DNA of 16,435 nt, from assembly GCA_002293425.1 (NCBI GenBank), contig DBDE01000003.1:30561-46995 (forward strand). Reading direction: 5' to 3'. The notes beneath the pieces are model-generated. The model worked only from the letters and a program-made list of their open reading frames with translations. It did no database searches and was not told the DNA's origin. Positions within the stretch are counted from its first letter, which is position 1. Every line of letters begins with the position of its first letter. The position numbers and the translations under genes were made by a program. This DNA is from Alistipes sp. UBA940. GTDB lineage: Bacteria > Bacteroidota > Bacteroidia > Bacteroidales > Rikenellaceae. This document shows positions 5,797-13,785 of this stretch, one piece after another.

Positions 5797-7192
5797 TTAT
5801 CTTCGGTCTTTTGCCTCGGCGGGCTTCGAGTTCGACGATTCCGGTGAGCACATCGGCCGCGTCGTGCCAGCGGTTGGCGCGGTAGAGGCGGCGATAGGTC
5901 GTCAGGTGGTGGTGGAACTGCGGCCAGCGCGTCGCCCAGTCGGCCGGAAAACGAATGCGGTGGATGACCGAGGCGGAGTTGGTCAGGATGCGTGCCTCCT
6001 TGTTGTCGGATTGGTGGAACCAATCTATTTTTACGTGCGGAACGATGTCGCCTACCGCGCGGGCAAATCCGCGGCCGCCGTTGTTGCTTTCGATGAATGC
6101 TTCGCGGGTGTCGTTGTCGGTGAGCATTTGGGCCACGGCGCGCTCGGTGATCTCCATCGGCTCGGTGGTGTAGACCACGTCGGTGATGTAGACCAGACCG
6201 TCGTCCTGCCCCACTTCGTAGCACACCGAGCAGAGGTAGTCTTCGCCCGTGTCGGCGGTGTCGGTGTAGTTGGCGCGGCAGGTGGTGGAGAGCGGAATGG
6301 AGGAGTAGACCTGCAATTGCGCACCGTACAGCAGCCCTTCGGCGGGGGTGGGGTGCCCCTGGTACATACATTCGAATTGGGGCGGGTCGAGCAGCCGTTT
6401 TTTCATCAACAACCGCGCACTGTGGCGTTCGGGCCACAACGCTTCGCTCTTGGGGCGCGGGTCGAGGGGGGTCGCTTCGGAGGTTTTTATCGCTTCGAAG
6501 TTGAGGTGCAGCCACGCGTCTTCGGGCAGTGTGGCGATCTGGTCCATCGAGGTGAACTCCACCACATCTTCGTGCTCGGCGATGGTCCCTATCAGGTCCT
6601 CCTGGTGCCAGCGCGTGAAGACGATCAGCTCCGACGAGTCGTTGTGCATACGGGTGCGGACAACCGAGGTGTACCACTCCCAGCAGTTTTCGCGCACTAT
6701 GGGCGAATTGGCCTCCATAGCGTCTTTGTAGAGGTCGTCCAGAATGAATGTGTCCACTCGATTGCCGGTCAGCGGCCCCTCGCGACCCACCGAAAAGAGT
6801 TCGCCTTCGTGGTCGATGATCTCGACGTGGTCGGCGGTGCGGATGTAGCTCCCCTGGGACGACGAGGTTTTGATGCGCGTGTGGGGAAACATTTCGGCAT
6901 ACTCGGGGGTGTCGATGATGCGCTGCACCCGCCGGTTGAAGCGGTTGGCCAGCGACGACGAGTAGGAGGCAATGGCTATCTTGCGGTCGGGATCGAGCCC
7001 CAGCAGATAGGCCGGCAGCAGCACCGACGAGCCGTGGCTCTTGCCGTGCTGGGGCGGCATAGTGACTATCAGACGGCGGATCTGCCCCTGGGCGAAGCGG
7101 TCGAGCACGTCGTAGTAGGTTCGGTGGAAAGGCTGTGCCCCCATTGCGGGGAACACAGCCTTCGAAAGCTGAAGAATCGAATGGTCAGTCAT
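5789..7192 (-). CDS. Phage terminase large subunit (prophage remnant)
   Basis: This 467-residue packaging motor protein would cut phage DNA and drive it into capsids. The ATPase half shows Walker A PPQHGKS (46-52), a Walker B-like FILDD (149-153) and a coupling segment VFTRWHQEDL (191-200). The C-terminal nuclease half has YEVGQDDGLVYITDV, AFIESNNGG (366-373) and WHDAADVLTG (442-451), consistent with an RNase H-like fold. Length and motifs suggest it is intact. Apart from the small gene immediately upstream, no portal, capsid, tail or integrase gene is seen. It is therefore an isolated fragment between a metabolic gene and coaD. Its start overlaps the upstream gene by 8 nt, a phage-like arrangement. 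Confidence 0.88.
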   Translation of the reverse strand: MTDHSILQLSKAVFPAMGAQPFHRTYYDVLDRFAQGQIRRLIVTMPPQHGKSHGSSVLLPAYLLGLDPDRKIAIASYSSSLANRFNRRVQRIIDTPEYAEMFPHTRIKTSSSQGSYIRTADHVEIIDHEGELFSVGREGPLTGNRVDTFILDDLYKDAMEANSPIVRENCWEWYTSVVRTRMHNDSSELIVFTRWHQEDLIGTIAEHEDVVEFTSMDQIATLPEDAWLHLNFEAIKTSEATPLDPRPKSEALWPERHSARLLMKKRLLDPPQFECMYQGHPTPAEGLLYGAQLQVYSSIPLSTTCRANYTDTADTGEDYLCSVCYEVGQDDGLVYITDVVYTTEPMEITERAVAQMLTDNDTREAFIESNNGGRGFARAVGDIVPHVKIDWFHQSDNKEARILTNSASVIHRIRFPADWATRWPQFHHHLTTYRRLYRANRWHDAADVLTGIVELEARRGKRPKIII

Positions 7193-7481
7193 TTTCTGTC
7201 AAAAAAGGTTTCAATTCGCCGAACGAAAAGTCGTTCAGCTCTTCGCCGCGGGCACCTGTGGTGTGGAACTCCCACCACACCGGCACCACATCCGAGATTG
7301 GTCGTCGCTCACCGTCGGGAGCCGTCACGGTGCGGCGATGGATAATTAGTGTGGCGCGCAAAACGGCATTCACATCGCGGTGGTCGATCTCGACCGAGCC
7401 GTTGAAAAATTCGGCCGTACCGATCCTCTCCGTCAGTGCGGAGGCAACTTCGGCATAGAAGTCATCACGTATTTCAATCAT
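7185..7481 (-). CDS. Small hypothetical phage protein upstream of terminase
   Basis: This 98-residue acidic protein starts MIEIRDDFYAEVASAL and ends FSFGELKPFLTEND. I do not recognise a named family. Features include a conserved-looking VVPVWWEFHT segment and a C-terminal ELNDFSFGEL stretch. There is no signal peptide or membrane helix. The stop overlaps the start of the terminase gene by 8 nt, so the two are probably co-translated. This supports a phage origin, perhaps in head morphogenesis or packaging, though that role is inferred only from position. Confidence 0.7.
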   Translation of the reverse strand: MIEIRDDFYAEVASALTERIGTAEFFNGSVEIDHRDVNAVLRATLIIHRRTVTAPDGERRPISDVVPVWWEFHTTGARGEELNDFSFGELKPFLTEND

Positions 7482-7626
7482 AATCTCTACATCTGTTTTA
7501 AGTAGGGTTTATTGCGATCCATCCGACCCTCGTGGCCTTTGAGTTTCGGACGGTTCGCGACAAATATAATCTCGGCGCGCACCGAATGTGTTCTACCAAA
7601 TAGACAATAAATTTTTCTAGGGTCTT

Positions 7627-7646
7627 TTTGCGTAGCACTACGCAAA
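7627..7646. repeat. Perfect inverted repeat TTTGCGTAG-CA-CTACGCAAA
   Basis: The two 9-nt arms are separated by 2 nt. The tight spacing would suit a dimeric protein binding site or recombination site better than a terminator. A further palindrome, CCAAATTTGG, follows at 7683-7692. Confidence 0.6.
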
Positions 7647-7763
7647 TTTACAACTGCATCCACGGATTGGTTCCACACTTGGCCAAATTTGGTATAAATA
7701 AACCTTTTTTGGGTATTTTTCGTCAAAACGGAGCAGATTGTGCGCCGACCGAAATTTCGCGGA

Positions 7764-7790
7764 CGCGGATAGTACTAACGTACAGCCGCG
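7764..7790. repeat. Nested hairpin upstream of coaD
   Basis: CGCGG (7764-7768) pairs with CCGCG (7786-7790), and inside it GTAC (7772-7775) pairs with GTAC (7780-7783). Outer CCGACCG and CGGTCGG segments are also complementary. It lies about 50 nt before the coaD -7 box. No T-run follows on either strand. Confidence 0.45.
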
Positions 7791-7840
7791 GTCGGGAAAT
7801 GAGGAGGCGTGCAAGATGCCCGTTTTAACGAAAAATTAGT

Positions 7841-7848
7841 TACCTTTG
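7841..7848 (+). promoter_or_regulatory. -7 promoter box of coaD
   Basis: TACCTTTG fits TAnnTTTG and is followed by only TAAG before the coaD ATG. The predicted start of transcription is at or one base before the ATG, so the mRNA is expected to be leaderless. No TTTG lies exactly 19-20 nt upstream. Confidence 0.65.
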
Positions 7849-7852
7849 TAAG

Positions 7853-8326
7853 ATGGAGAAGCGAGTCGCCTTGTTTGCCGGATCGTTCGACCCGTTCACC
7901 GTCGGCCACCGGTTCGTTGTGCAGCGGGCGTTGGAGCTGTTCGACGGCGTGGTTGTCGGCGTGGGGGTGAACTCTTCGAAGGGCTGTTTTTTGGAGCCCG
8001 AACGGCGTGTGGCACTTATCGGCGACGTTTTTCGGGATGAGCCGCGGGTTTCGGTCGGGGCTTATGAGGGATTGACGGGCGAGTTTGCGCTTTCGGTTGG
8101 GGCGAGGTTTTTGGTTCGCGGGGCGCGGACGGGGAGCGATTTCGAGTATGAGAGGGGTTTGTCGGAGGTCAATTCGCTGTTGTTTCCCGGGTTGCAGACC
8201 GTGATTATTCCGGCGGTGAGTTCTGTTTCGTCCTCTGTTGTTCGCGAGGTTTTTCGCGCGGGAGGCGACCTCTCCGCCCTGATGCCCGAAGGAATCGATT
8301 TGAAACATTATTTTAAAAAATCATAA
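7853..8326 (+). CDS. coaD: Phosphopantetheine adenylyltransferase
   Basis: This 157-residue enzyme transfers AMP from ATP to 4'-phosphopantetheine in coenzyme A synthesis. It has the nucleotidyltransferase motif GSFDPFTVGH (10-19), including the catalytic TxGH His19. LVRGARTGSDFEYE (87-100) is the substrate-binding stretch, and SSSVVR (126-131) corresponds to the ISSSxVR signature. The length is normal. The -7 promoter box sits 4 nt before the ATG and no ribosome binding site is visible. A DUF559-carrying inverted-repeat element begins 4 nt past the stop codon, separating it from lpxD. Confidence 0.97.
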   Translation: MEKRVALFAGSFDPFTVGHRFVVQRALELFDGVVVGVGVNSSKGCFLEPERRVALIGDVFRDEPRVSVGAYEGLTGEFALSVGARFLVRGARTGSDFEYERGLSEVNSLLFPGLQTVIIPAVSSVSSSVVREVFRAGGDLSALMPEGIDLKHYFKKS

Positions 8327-8330
8327 AAAT

Positions 8331-8380
8331 TTCTCCTCCTTGCTAAGGAGGAGTACCCGCGCAGCGGGGGAGGTGGTAGA
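8331..8380 (+). repeat. Left inverted repeat of the DUF559 element
   Basis: This holds a perfect hairpin CTCCTCCTT-GCT-AAGGAGGAG (8333-8353), a CCCGC/GCGGG stem, and the inner AGGTGGTA that matches TACCACC in the right repeat. Confidence 0.75.
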
Positions 8381-8400
8381 TTATGGGGTCTCCGACAATT

Positions 8401-8781
8401 ATGAATATATCCACAACTCTCGCAAGTCGTCGGAAGCTTCGCAACGGCACCACTTCCGCAGAGGCAGTTTTGTGGAATGAATTGAAAAACAGAAAATTCG
8501 AAGGGTTGAAATTTCGCCGCCAGCACGGCATCGATCCATATGTCGTGGATTTTTATTGTCCCGAATTACGGTTAGCCGTCGAACTGGATGGAGAAGTACA
8601 CGACAATTCGAATGCACAGAAATATTATGACGCCAGGACAGACTATTTATCGAAAGTTGCAGGCGTCAGGGTTTTAAGATTTGAGAACAAGGAGGTTTTT
8701 TTGAACCAAAACCTGATTTTTGTCTCCATTCGCGAGTATCTACCACCCCGTCAGTCGCAAGCGACTGCCACCCCTCCTTAG
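8401..8781 (+). CDS. DUF559 domain protein (Vsr-like endonuclease fold)
   Basis: This encodes a 126-residue protein of the PF04480 (DUF559) type, related in fold to very-short-patch-repair endonucleases. Visible family segments are LRNGTTSAEAVLWNELKNRK (13-32), LKFRRQHGIDPYVVDFYC (36-53), LRLAVELDGEVH (56-67) and VRVLRFENKEVF (89-100). D50, E61 and H67 are the likely active-site residues. The start at 8401 is favoured because the family usually begins near this point; an in-frame ATG at 8383 would add six residues. Residues PPRQSQATATPP are encoded by the right inverted repeat. It probably acts in the spread or maintenance of its element, but no biochemical role is established. Confidence 0.88.
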   Translation: MNISTTLASRRKLRNGTTSAEAVLWNELKNRKFEGLKFRRQHGIDPYVVDFYCPELRLAVELDGEVHDNSNAQKYYDARTDYLSKVAGVRVLRFENKEVFLNQNLIFVSIREYLPPRQSQATATPP

Positions 8782-8793
8782 CACGGAGGGGAA
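8741..8793 (+). repeat. Right inverted repeat of the DUF559 element
   Basis: This contains the perfect hairpin AGTCGC-AA-GCGACT (8753-8766) and CCCCTCC...GGAGGGG (8771-8791). It mirrors the left end and includes the DUF559 stop codon. Confidence 0.75.
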
Positions 8794-8829
8794 ATATTGT
8801 TGTTATAAATTATTTAGAGATTCAACTAT

Positions 8830-9840
8830 ATGAATTTTTCAGCCCTGATGATTGCCGAGTATCTCGGCGGAGTGGTCGAGGGTGACCCCCAGACCACCGT
8901 AGACAGGTTTGCCAAGATCGAAGAGGGTTCCGCCGGAGCCCTGTCGTTTATGGCCAATCCGAAGTACGAAAACTATCTCTACACCACCGATTCGTCGATA
9001 GTCATCGTCTCGCAAGATTTTTCACCTGCGGGACCCGTCAAAGCTACCCTTATCCGCGTGCCGGATGCGTACAGCGCGTTTGCTGGGCTGCTCAGGCTGT
9101 ATGAGCAGAGCCGGCCCAAGCCCACGGGAGTGTCGCCCCAGGCGGCTATTGCGGCCGATGTTGCGGTTCCCGCGAATTGCTATGTGGGGGAGTTTGCGGT
9201 CGTTTCGGAGGGTGTTTCGTTGGGCGAAAATGTCGCTATTTATCCCCACAGCTACATCGGGCAGGGGGTGAAGATAGGCGCGGGCACCACCATTCACGCC
9301 GGAGTGAAGATCTACGAGGGTTGCGTGATAGGCGAAAATTGCACCGTTCACGCCGGTGCGGTGATAGGGGCGGACGGCTTCGGTTTTGCGCCCGAGGGCG
9401 AGGATTATGCCAAGATTCCCCAGATCGGCAACGTGGTGATAGAGGACAATGTCGACATCGGCGCAAACACCTGCGTGGATCGTGCGACGATGGGGTCGAC
9501 TGTTATTCGGCGCGGGGTGAAGCTCGACAATTTGATCCAGATAGGCCACAATGTGGAGATAGGTGAGAACAGTGTGGTGGCGGCGCAGGCCGGTATGGCG
9601 GGCAGTTCGAAGCTGGGTCGGGGCTGTATGATAGGCGGTCAGGTGGGGTTGGCGGGCCATTTGACGCTGGGCGACGGGGTGAAGATGGGGGCTCAGAGCG
9701 GGATCGACAAGGACATCGAAGCGGGGTCGGTTTTGTTGGGTTCGCCTGCGATGCCGGTGATGAAGTTTCATCGCGCGTGGGCGATATTTCGCAATTTGCC
9801 CGAGTTGGTTGCACGGGTGAATGCTTTGGAGAAGAAATAA
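8830..9840 (+). CDS. lpxD: UDP-3-O-acylglucosamine N-acyltransferase
   Basis: This 336-residue enzyme adds the N-linked 3-hydroxyacyl chain in lipid A synthesis, using acyl-ACP in the cytoplasm. The N-terminal uridine-binding domain (residues 1-95, with LSFMANPKYENYL) is followed by a left-handed beta helix of hexapeptide repeats (about 105-300). The catalytic His240 lies in IQIGHNVEIG, and VIGADGFGFAPEG (178-190) is also diagnostic. A C-terminal helix (FRNLPELVARVNALEKK) ends the protein. Length matches the family. The region upstream is A/T-rich with no exact TAnnTTTG box. The DUF559 element ends 36 nt before the start, so it may have displaced or supplied the promoter. Confidence 0.97.
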   Translation: MNFSALMIAEYLGGVVEGDPQTTVDRFAKIEEGSAGALSFMANPKYENYLYTTDSSIVIVSQDFSPAGPVKATLIRVPDAYSAFAGLLRLYEQSRPKPTGVSPQAAIAADVAVPANCYVGEFAVVSEGVSLGENVAIYPHSYIGQGVKIGAGTTIHAGVKIYEGCVIGENCTVHAGAVIGADGFGFAPEGEDYAKIPQIGNVVIEDNVDIGANTCVDRATMGSTVIRRGVKLDNLIQIGHNVEIGENSVVAAQAGMAGSSKLGRGCMIGGQVGLAGHLTLGDGVKMGAQSGIDKDIEAGSVLLGSPAMPVMKFHRAWAIFRNLPELVARVNALEKK

Positions 9841-9843
9841 AAC

Positions 9844-9870
9844 GGGGGGCTCGCAAAATGCTTGCCCCCC
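9844..9870 (+). terminator. Strong hairpin after lpxD
   Basis: GGGGGGC (9844-9850) pairs with GCCCCCC (9864-9870), and inside it GCA pairs with TGC. It begins 4 nt past the lpxD stop. There is no T-run after it, so it may end or stabilise the mRNA rather than act as a classical terminator. Confidence 0.45.
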
Positions 9871-9883
9871 CCTTGCCCCCCTG

Positions 9884-9957
9884 TGACACCACCAGGACTC
9901 AAACCTGGAACCTTCTGATCCGTAGTCAGATGCTCTATTCAATTAAGCTATGGTGCC
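9884..9957 (-). tRNA. tRNA-Arg (anticodon ACG)
   Basis: On the minus strand, acceptor GGCACCA pairs with TGGTGTC (one G-U), and discriminator A is at 9884. The D-arm is AGCTTAATTGAATAGAGC. The anticodon stem TCTGA/TCAGA encloses CTACGGA with anticodon ACG, and the T-arm is CCAGGTTTGAGTCCTGG. No CCA is encoded. Confidence 0.95.
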
Positions 9958-9970
9958 TTACCAGCGGGTG

Positions 9971-9978
9971 CAAAGATA
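9971..9978 (-). promoter_or_regulatory. -7 promoter box for tRNA-Arg
   Basis: The minus strand reads TATCTTTG 13 nt before the tRNA 5' end, immediately after the ruvC stop codon. No TTTG is found at the usual -33 distance. Confidence 0.6.
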
Positions 9979-9983
9979 ATAAT

Positions 9984-10528
9984 TTATTTTATTCTGTCGG
10001 AATTTTTGGCGACAAAATCGCGCCACGACGTTGTCTTTTTCTTTTCACTTTTCACTTTTAGCTGTTCATTTCCCTCGCAAAAGTGGTGACACAGCGCAAC
10101 CGCCAATCCGTCGGTGGCATCGAGGTTTTTGGGGTCGTACTCGATGCCCAGTATCGCCCCCAGCATAGCCGCAACCTGCTCTTTGGCCGCCGCGCCGTTG
10201 CCCGTGATAGCCTGCTTCACCCGCCGCGGGGCGTACTCGAAAACGGGGATCCCGCGACTCAAAGCCGCCGCCATCGCCACCCCCTGGGCGCGCCCCAGCT
10301 TCAGCATACTCTGAACATTCACCCCCGCAAAAGGGGCTTCGAGAGCCATTTCGTCGGGCCGATAACGCTCTATCAACTCGCTCACGCGCCCGAAAATATC
10401 GCCAAGTTTCGATGTCGATTTTCGCAGGTCTATGTCGCCCAGCGTGACGGCATAGAGCCGCCCGTCGGAGAGTTCCAACACTCCGTACCCCATCCGGTTG
10501 GTTCCCGGGTCTATGCCGATTATTCGCT

Positions 10529-10532
<4 letters not shown>
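9984..10532 (-). CDS. ruvC: Holliday junction resolvase RuvC
   Basis: This 182-residue endonuclease cuts Holliday junctions with RuvAB during recombination. The RNase H-like catalytic acids are in place: D8 (GIDPGTNRMGYG), E65 (ALEAPF), D138 and D141 (LDATDGLAVALCHH). The start is TTG, overlapping the purD stop as TTGA; the conserved MKRIIGIDPG N-terminus supports it. Between CHHF and the C-terminal SWRDFVAKNSDRIK lies a Lys-rich linker (QLKVKSEKKKTT) encoded by TGAAAAG heptads at 10041-10060. Thus the C-terminal linker appears to have been expanded or rewritten by a 7-bp repeat. Catalytic residues are unaffected. Confidence 0.96.
10041..10060 (-). repeat. TGAAAAG heptads in the 3' part of ruvC
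   Basis: Two full units and a partial third, CTTTTCA on the plus strand at 10041-10060, preceded by a near-match at 10034-10040. The unit matches the tract at 31-60. It encodes the KVKSEK part of the RuvC linker. Confidence 0.6.
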
Positions 10533-11905
<1,373 letters not shown>

Positions 11906-12027
11906 TTTATAATTATTCTCTATACGCTCTCGCACTTGCTTCGTCGGTGTGCGACTGCGCTATGACCTTGCGCGTCGGCTAATTAATCACTAATCGCTAA
12001 TAGCTAATAGCTAATCGCTATCTTTTG
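11906..12027. repeat. TAATNGC heptad tract and hairpin-prone sequence upstream of purD
   Basis: Five 7-bp units lie at 11985-12019 (TAATCAC, TAATCGC, TAATAGC, TAATAGC, TAATCGC). Next to them, at about 11930-11980, is a GC-rich stretch with CGCAC/GTGCG complementarity. The layout (heptads beside a hairpin block) repeats that of the other elements, but the block has no clear match to R1/R2 or to the genic insertions. No exact TAnnTTTG promoter for purD is visible on the minus strand here. Confidence 0.65.
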
Positions 12028-13785
12028 TTATTCCTGCGAAATCTTAACCAACTGCTCGCGATAGGCGGTCAGGATGCGCGATTTGGACAAAAACCCGACA
12101 TACTTTCCCTCCTTGTCCACCACCGGCAACGTCCACGCCCCCGTGCGCTCGAAACTGCGCAACACCTCCGAAACCTGCTCATTAGGCAAAATCACCTCCG
12201 GAGGCAAAGTCATATAGACCGTGATGGGCCGAGAATACTTATCGGGCGAAAACATATCCACCCGCAAATCGTCCAGCTCGACGATCCCCACCAGCTCGCC
12301 CTCGTCGTCCACCACCGGAAAAACGTTACGATGCGCCCGCGAGATCACCTTCACCGCATCGCCCAAAGTGTCGCCCGCCCGAAAAGGCAGAAAATCGGTC
12401 TCCACCAGCTTTTCGAGGCTCAGAAAAACCATCACCGACGCATCCTTATCGTGGGTCAACAGCTCGCCGCGCTGACGCAACTGCTTGGTGTAAATGCTGT
12501 CCGGATCGAGCCAGTGGTCGACGATATATGAAATGGCCGTGGCCACCATCAGCGGAATGAACAACCCGTAACCGTTCGAAAGTTCGGCGATAAGGAATAT
12601 CGAGGTCAACGGCGCCTTCATCACCCCCGCCATCACCCCCGCCATACCCACCAGGGTGAACGAAATGAGCGGCAACTCCATCCCGAAAAAGCTGTTGCAC
12701 ACCGTCGCCACCGTCGCCCCCGTGAACGCACCCACAAAAAGCGAAGGGGCAAAAGTACCGCCCACACCCCCCGCGGCATTGGTGGTGGCCGTCGCCACGA
12801 CCTTCAAAAACAACGCCGCAACCAAATACAAAACCACAACCCAACCCACGCTCCGATACTCCCAAAACAGCGACCCCGCAAACAAACTCTCCATCCGCCC
12901 GTGCATCAACTCGCCGAAAGCCTCATATCCCTCGCCGTAAAGCGGCGGAAAAAGATACAACAGCACACCCAAAACCGCACCCCCGATAATCCACTTCAAC
13001 CACGTGCGCTTAATAGTCTTGAAACTGCGCGCAACCAGCGAATTCATCGAGGTGAAATAATAAGCCACCAATCCGCAAATCAACCCCAACAGCGCGTACA
13101 TCGGCAAATTGCCGATCTTGAATACCTCCGGAACAGTGACCGCAATGATGGGATCGAACCCCCGCAAAGCAAAAGCCAACGTGGTGCCCGCAATGGTGGC
13201 CAACAACAACGGCACGATGGACAACGCCGTCATCTCCAACATCAAAATCTCCAACACGAACACCAGCCCCGCGATCGGCGCCTTGAAGATGGCCGCTACC
13301 GCCGCACCCGCCCCGCAACACAACAGCAGCGTCGACTGTTTATAGTTCAACCGCGCCCACCGGCCCACATTCGACCCGATGGCTGCACCCGTCAACACGA
13401 TGGGGGCCTCGGGGCCCACCGAGCCGCCGAACCCGATGGTCGTCGCACCTCCCACCATCGACGTCCACATATTGTGGGGTTTGATGAGCGAATTGCGCTT
13501 GCTCATCGCATAAAGCACCCGCGTGACGCCCTCCGAAATCTCGTCCTTGACAATGTATTTGACAAACAGCGACACCAGCACGATGCCCACCACCGGCAGG
13601 ACCAGATAGAGCCAACTGCCCGTCTCCACCCCCAGAAGGTGACGAATAAAGTGGAGCAACCGCTCGAAAAGATAGGTGCCTACCCCCGCCAGCAAGCCCA
13701 CGATGACAGCCAAAACCATCATCAGCTGACGGTCGGACAACCGCCGCGTCAGGCGCAGGAAACGGGTATATAAGTTGTCGATCAT
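12028..13785 (-). CDS. ClC-type chloride channel/transporter with two CBS domains
   Basis: This 585-residue inner-membrane protein moves chloride or a related anion, possibly in exchange for protons. The membrane domain (about residues 20-420) has the selectivity-filter motif GSVGPEAP (121-128), where E126 aligns with the gating glutamate of GREGP. It also has GAGAAVAAIFKAPIAG and AGGVGGTFAPSLFVGA. The C-terminal 130 residues form two CBS domains (FPVVDDEGELVGIVELDDLR and LPVVDKEGKYVGFLSKSRIL), which usually bind adenine nucleotides and regulate gating. The ATG at 13783-13785 overlaps the trpS TGA by one base (TGATG), so the two genes are probably co-translated. No link in function with trpS is evident. 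Confidence 0.94.
   Translation of the reverse strand: MIDNLYTRFLRLTRRLSDRQLMMVLAVIVGLLAGVGTYLFERLLHFIRHLLGVETGSWLYLVLPVVGIVLVSLFVKYIVKDEISEGVTRVLYAMSKRNSLIKPHNMWTSMVGGATTIGFGGSVGPEAPIVLTGAAIGSNVGRWARLNYKQSTLLLCCGAGAAVAAIFKAPIAGLVFVLEILMLEMTALSIVPLLLATIAGTTLAFALRGFDPIIAVTVPEVFKIGNLPMYALLGLICGLVAYYFTSMNSLVARSFKTIKRTWLKWIIGGAVLGVLLYLFPPLYGEGYEAFGELMHGRMESLFAGSLFWEYRSVGWVVVLYLVAALFLKVVATATTNAAGGVGGTFAPSLFVGAFTGATVATVCNSFFGMELPLISFTLVGMAGVMAGVMKAPLTSIFLIAELSNGYGLFIPLMVATAISYIVDHWLDPDSIYTKQLRQRGELLTHDKDASVMVFLSLEKLVETDFLPFRAGDTLGDAVKVISRAHRNVFPVVDDEGELVGIVELDDLRVDMFSPDKYSRPITVYMTLPPEVILPNEQVSEVLRSFERTGAWTLPVVDKEGKYVGFLSKSRILTAYREQLVKISQE

Larger units (their letters stand above)
7482..7852. other. 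Gene-poor stretch between the prophage remnant and coaD
   Basis: The 371 nt hold no gene I can support. A 79-codon minus-strand frame (7487-7726) is open but contains a perfect 9-bp inverted repeat and has no recognisable content. Its last part (KLKGHEGRMDRNKPYLKQM) might be the tail of a lost phage gene. The region has three inverted repeats (7627-7646, 7683-7692, 7764-7790) and ends with the coaD promoter. It probably contains the phage-host junction, but I find no attachment-site pair. Confidence 0.6.
8331..8793 (+). mobile_element. Small inverted-repeat-bounded element carrying a DUF559 gene
   Basis: A left end (8331-8380) and a right end (8741-8793) are imperfect inverted repeats of each other. 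Both share TACCACC at the inner side and a CTCCTTAGCA-GGAGG hairpin at the outer side. The single gene inside is a DUF559 protein whose last 13 or so codons and stop lie in the right repeat. It fits neatly between coaD and lpxD. DUF559 genes framed this way are widespread in bacteria, and I infer mobility from that and from the end structure. I see no clear target-site duplication. Confidence 0.75.

Noticed and set aside
7487..7726. 79-codon minus-strand frame upstream of the small phage gene
   Set aside because: It has no recognisable family content, and it spans a perfect 9-bp inverted repeat and a 10-bp palindrome. Only its last 20 or so codons could plausibly be phage-derived.
9841..9883. 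lpxD-tRNA-Arg spacer as a phage attachment site
   Set aside because: No integrase gene or duplicated tRNA 3' segment is visible in the window.
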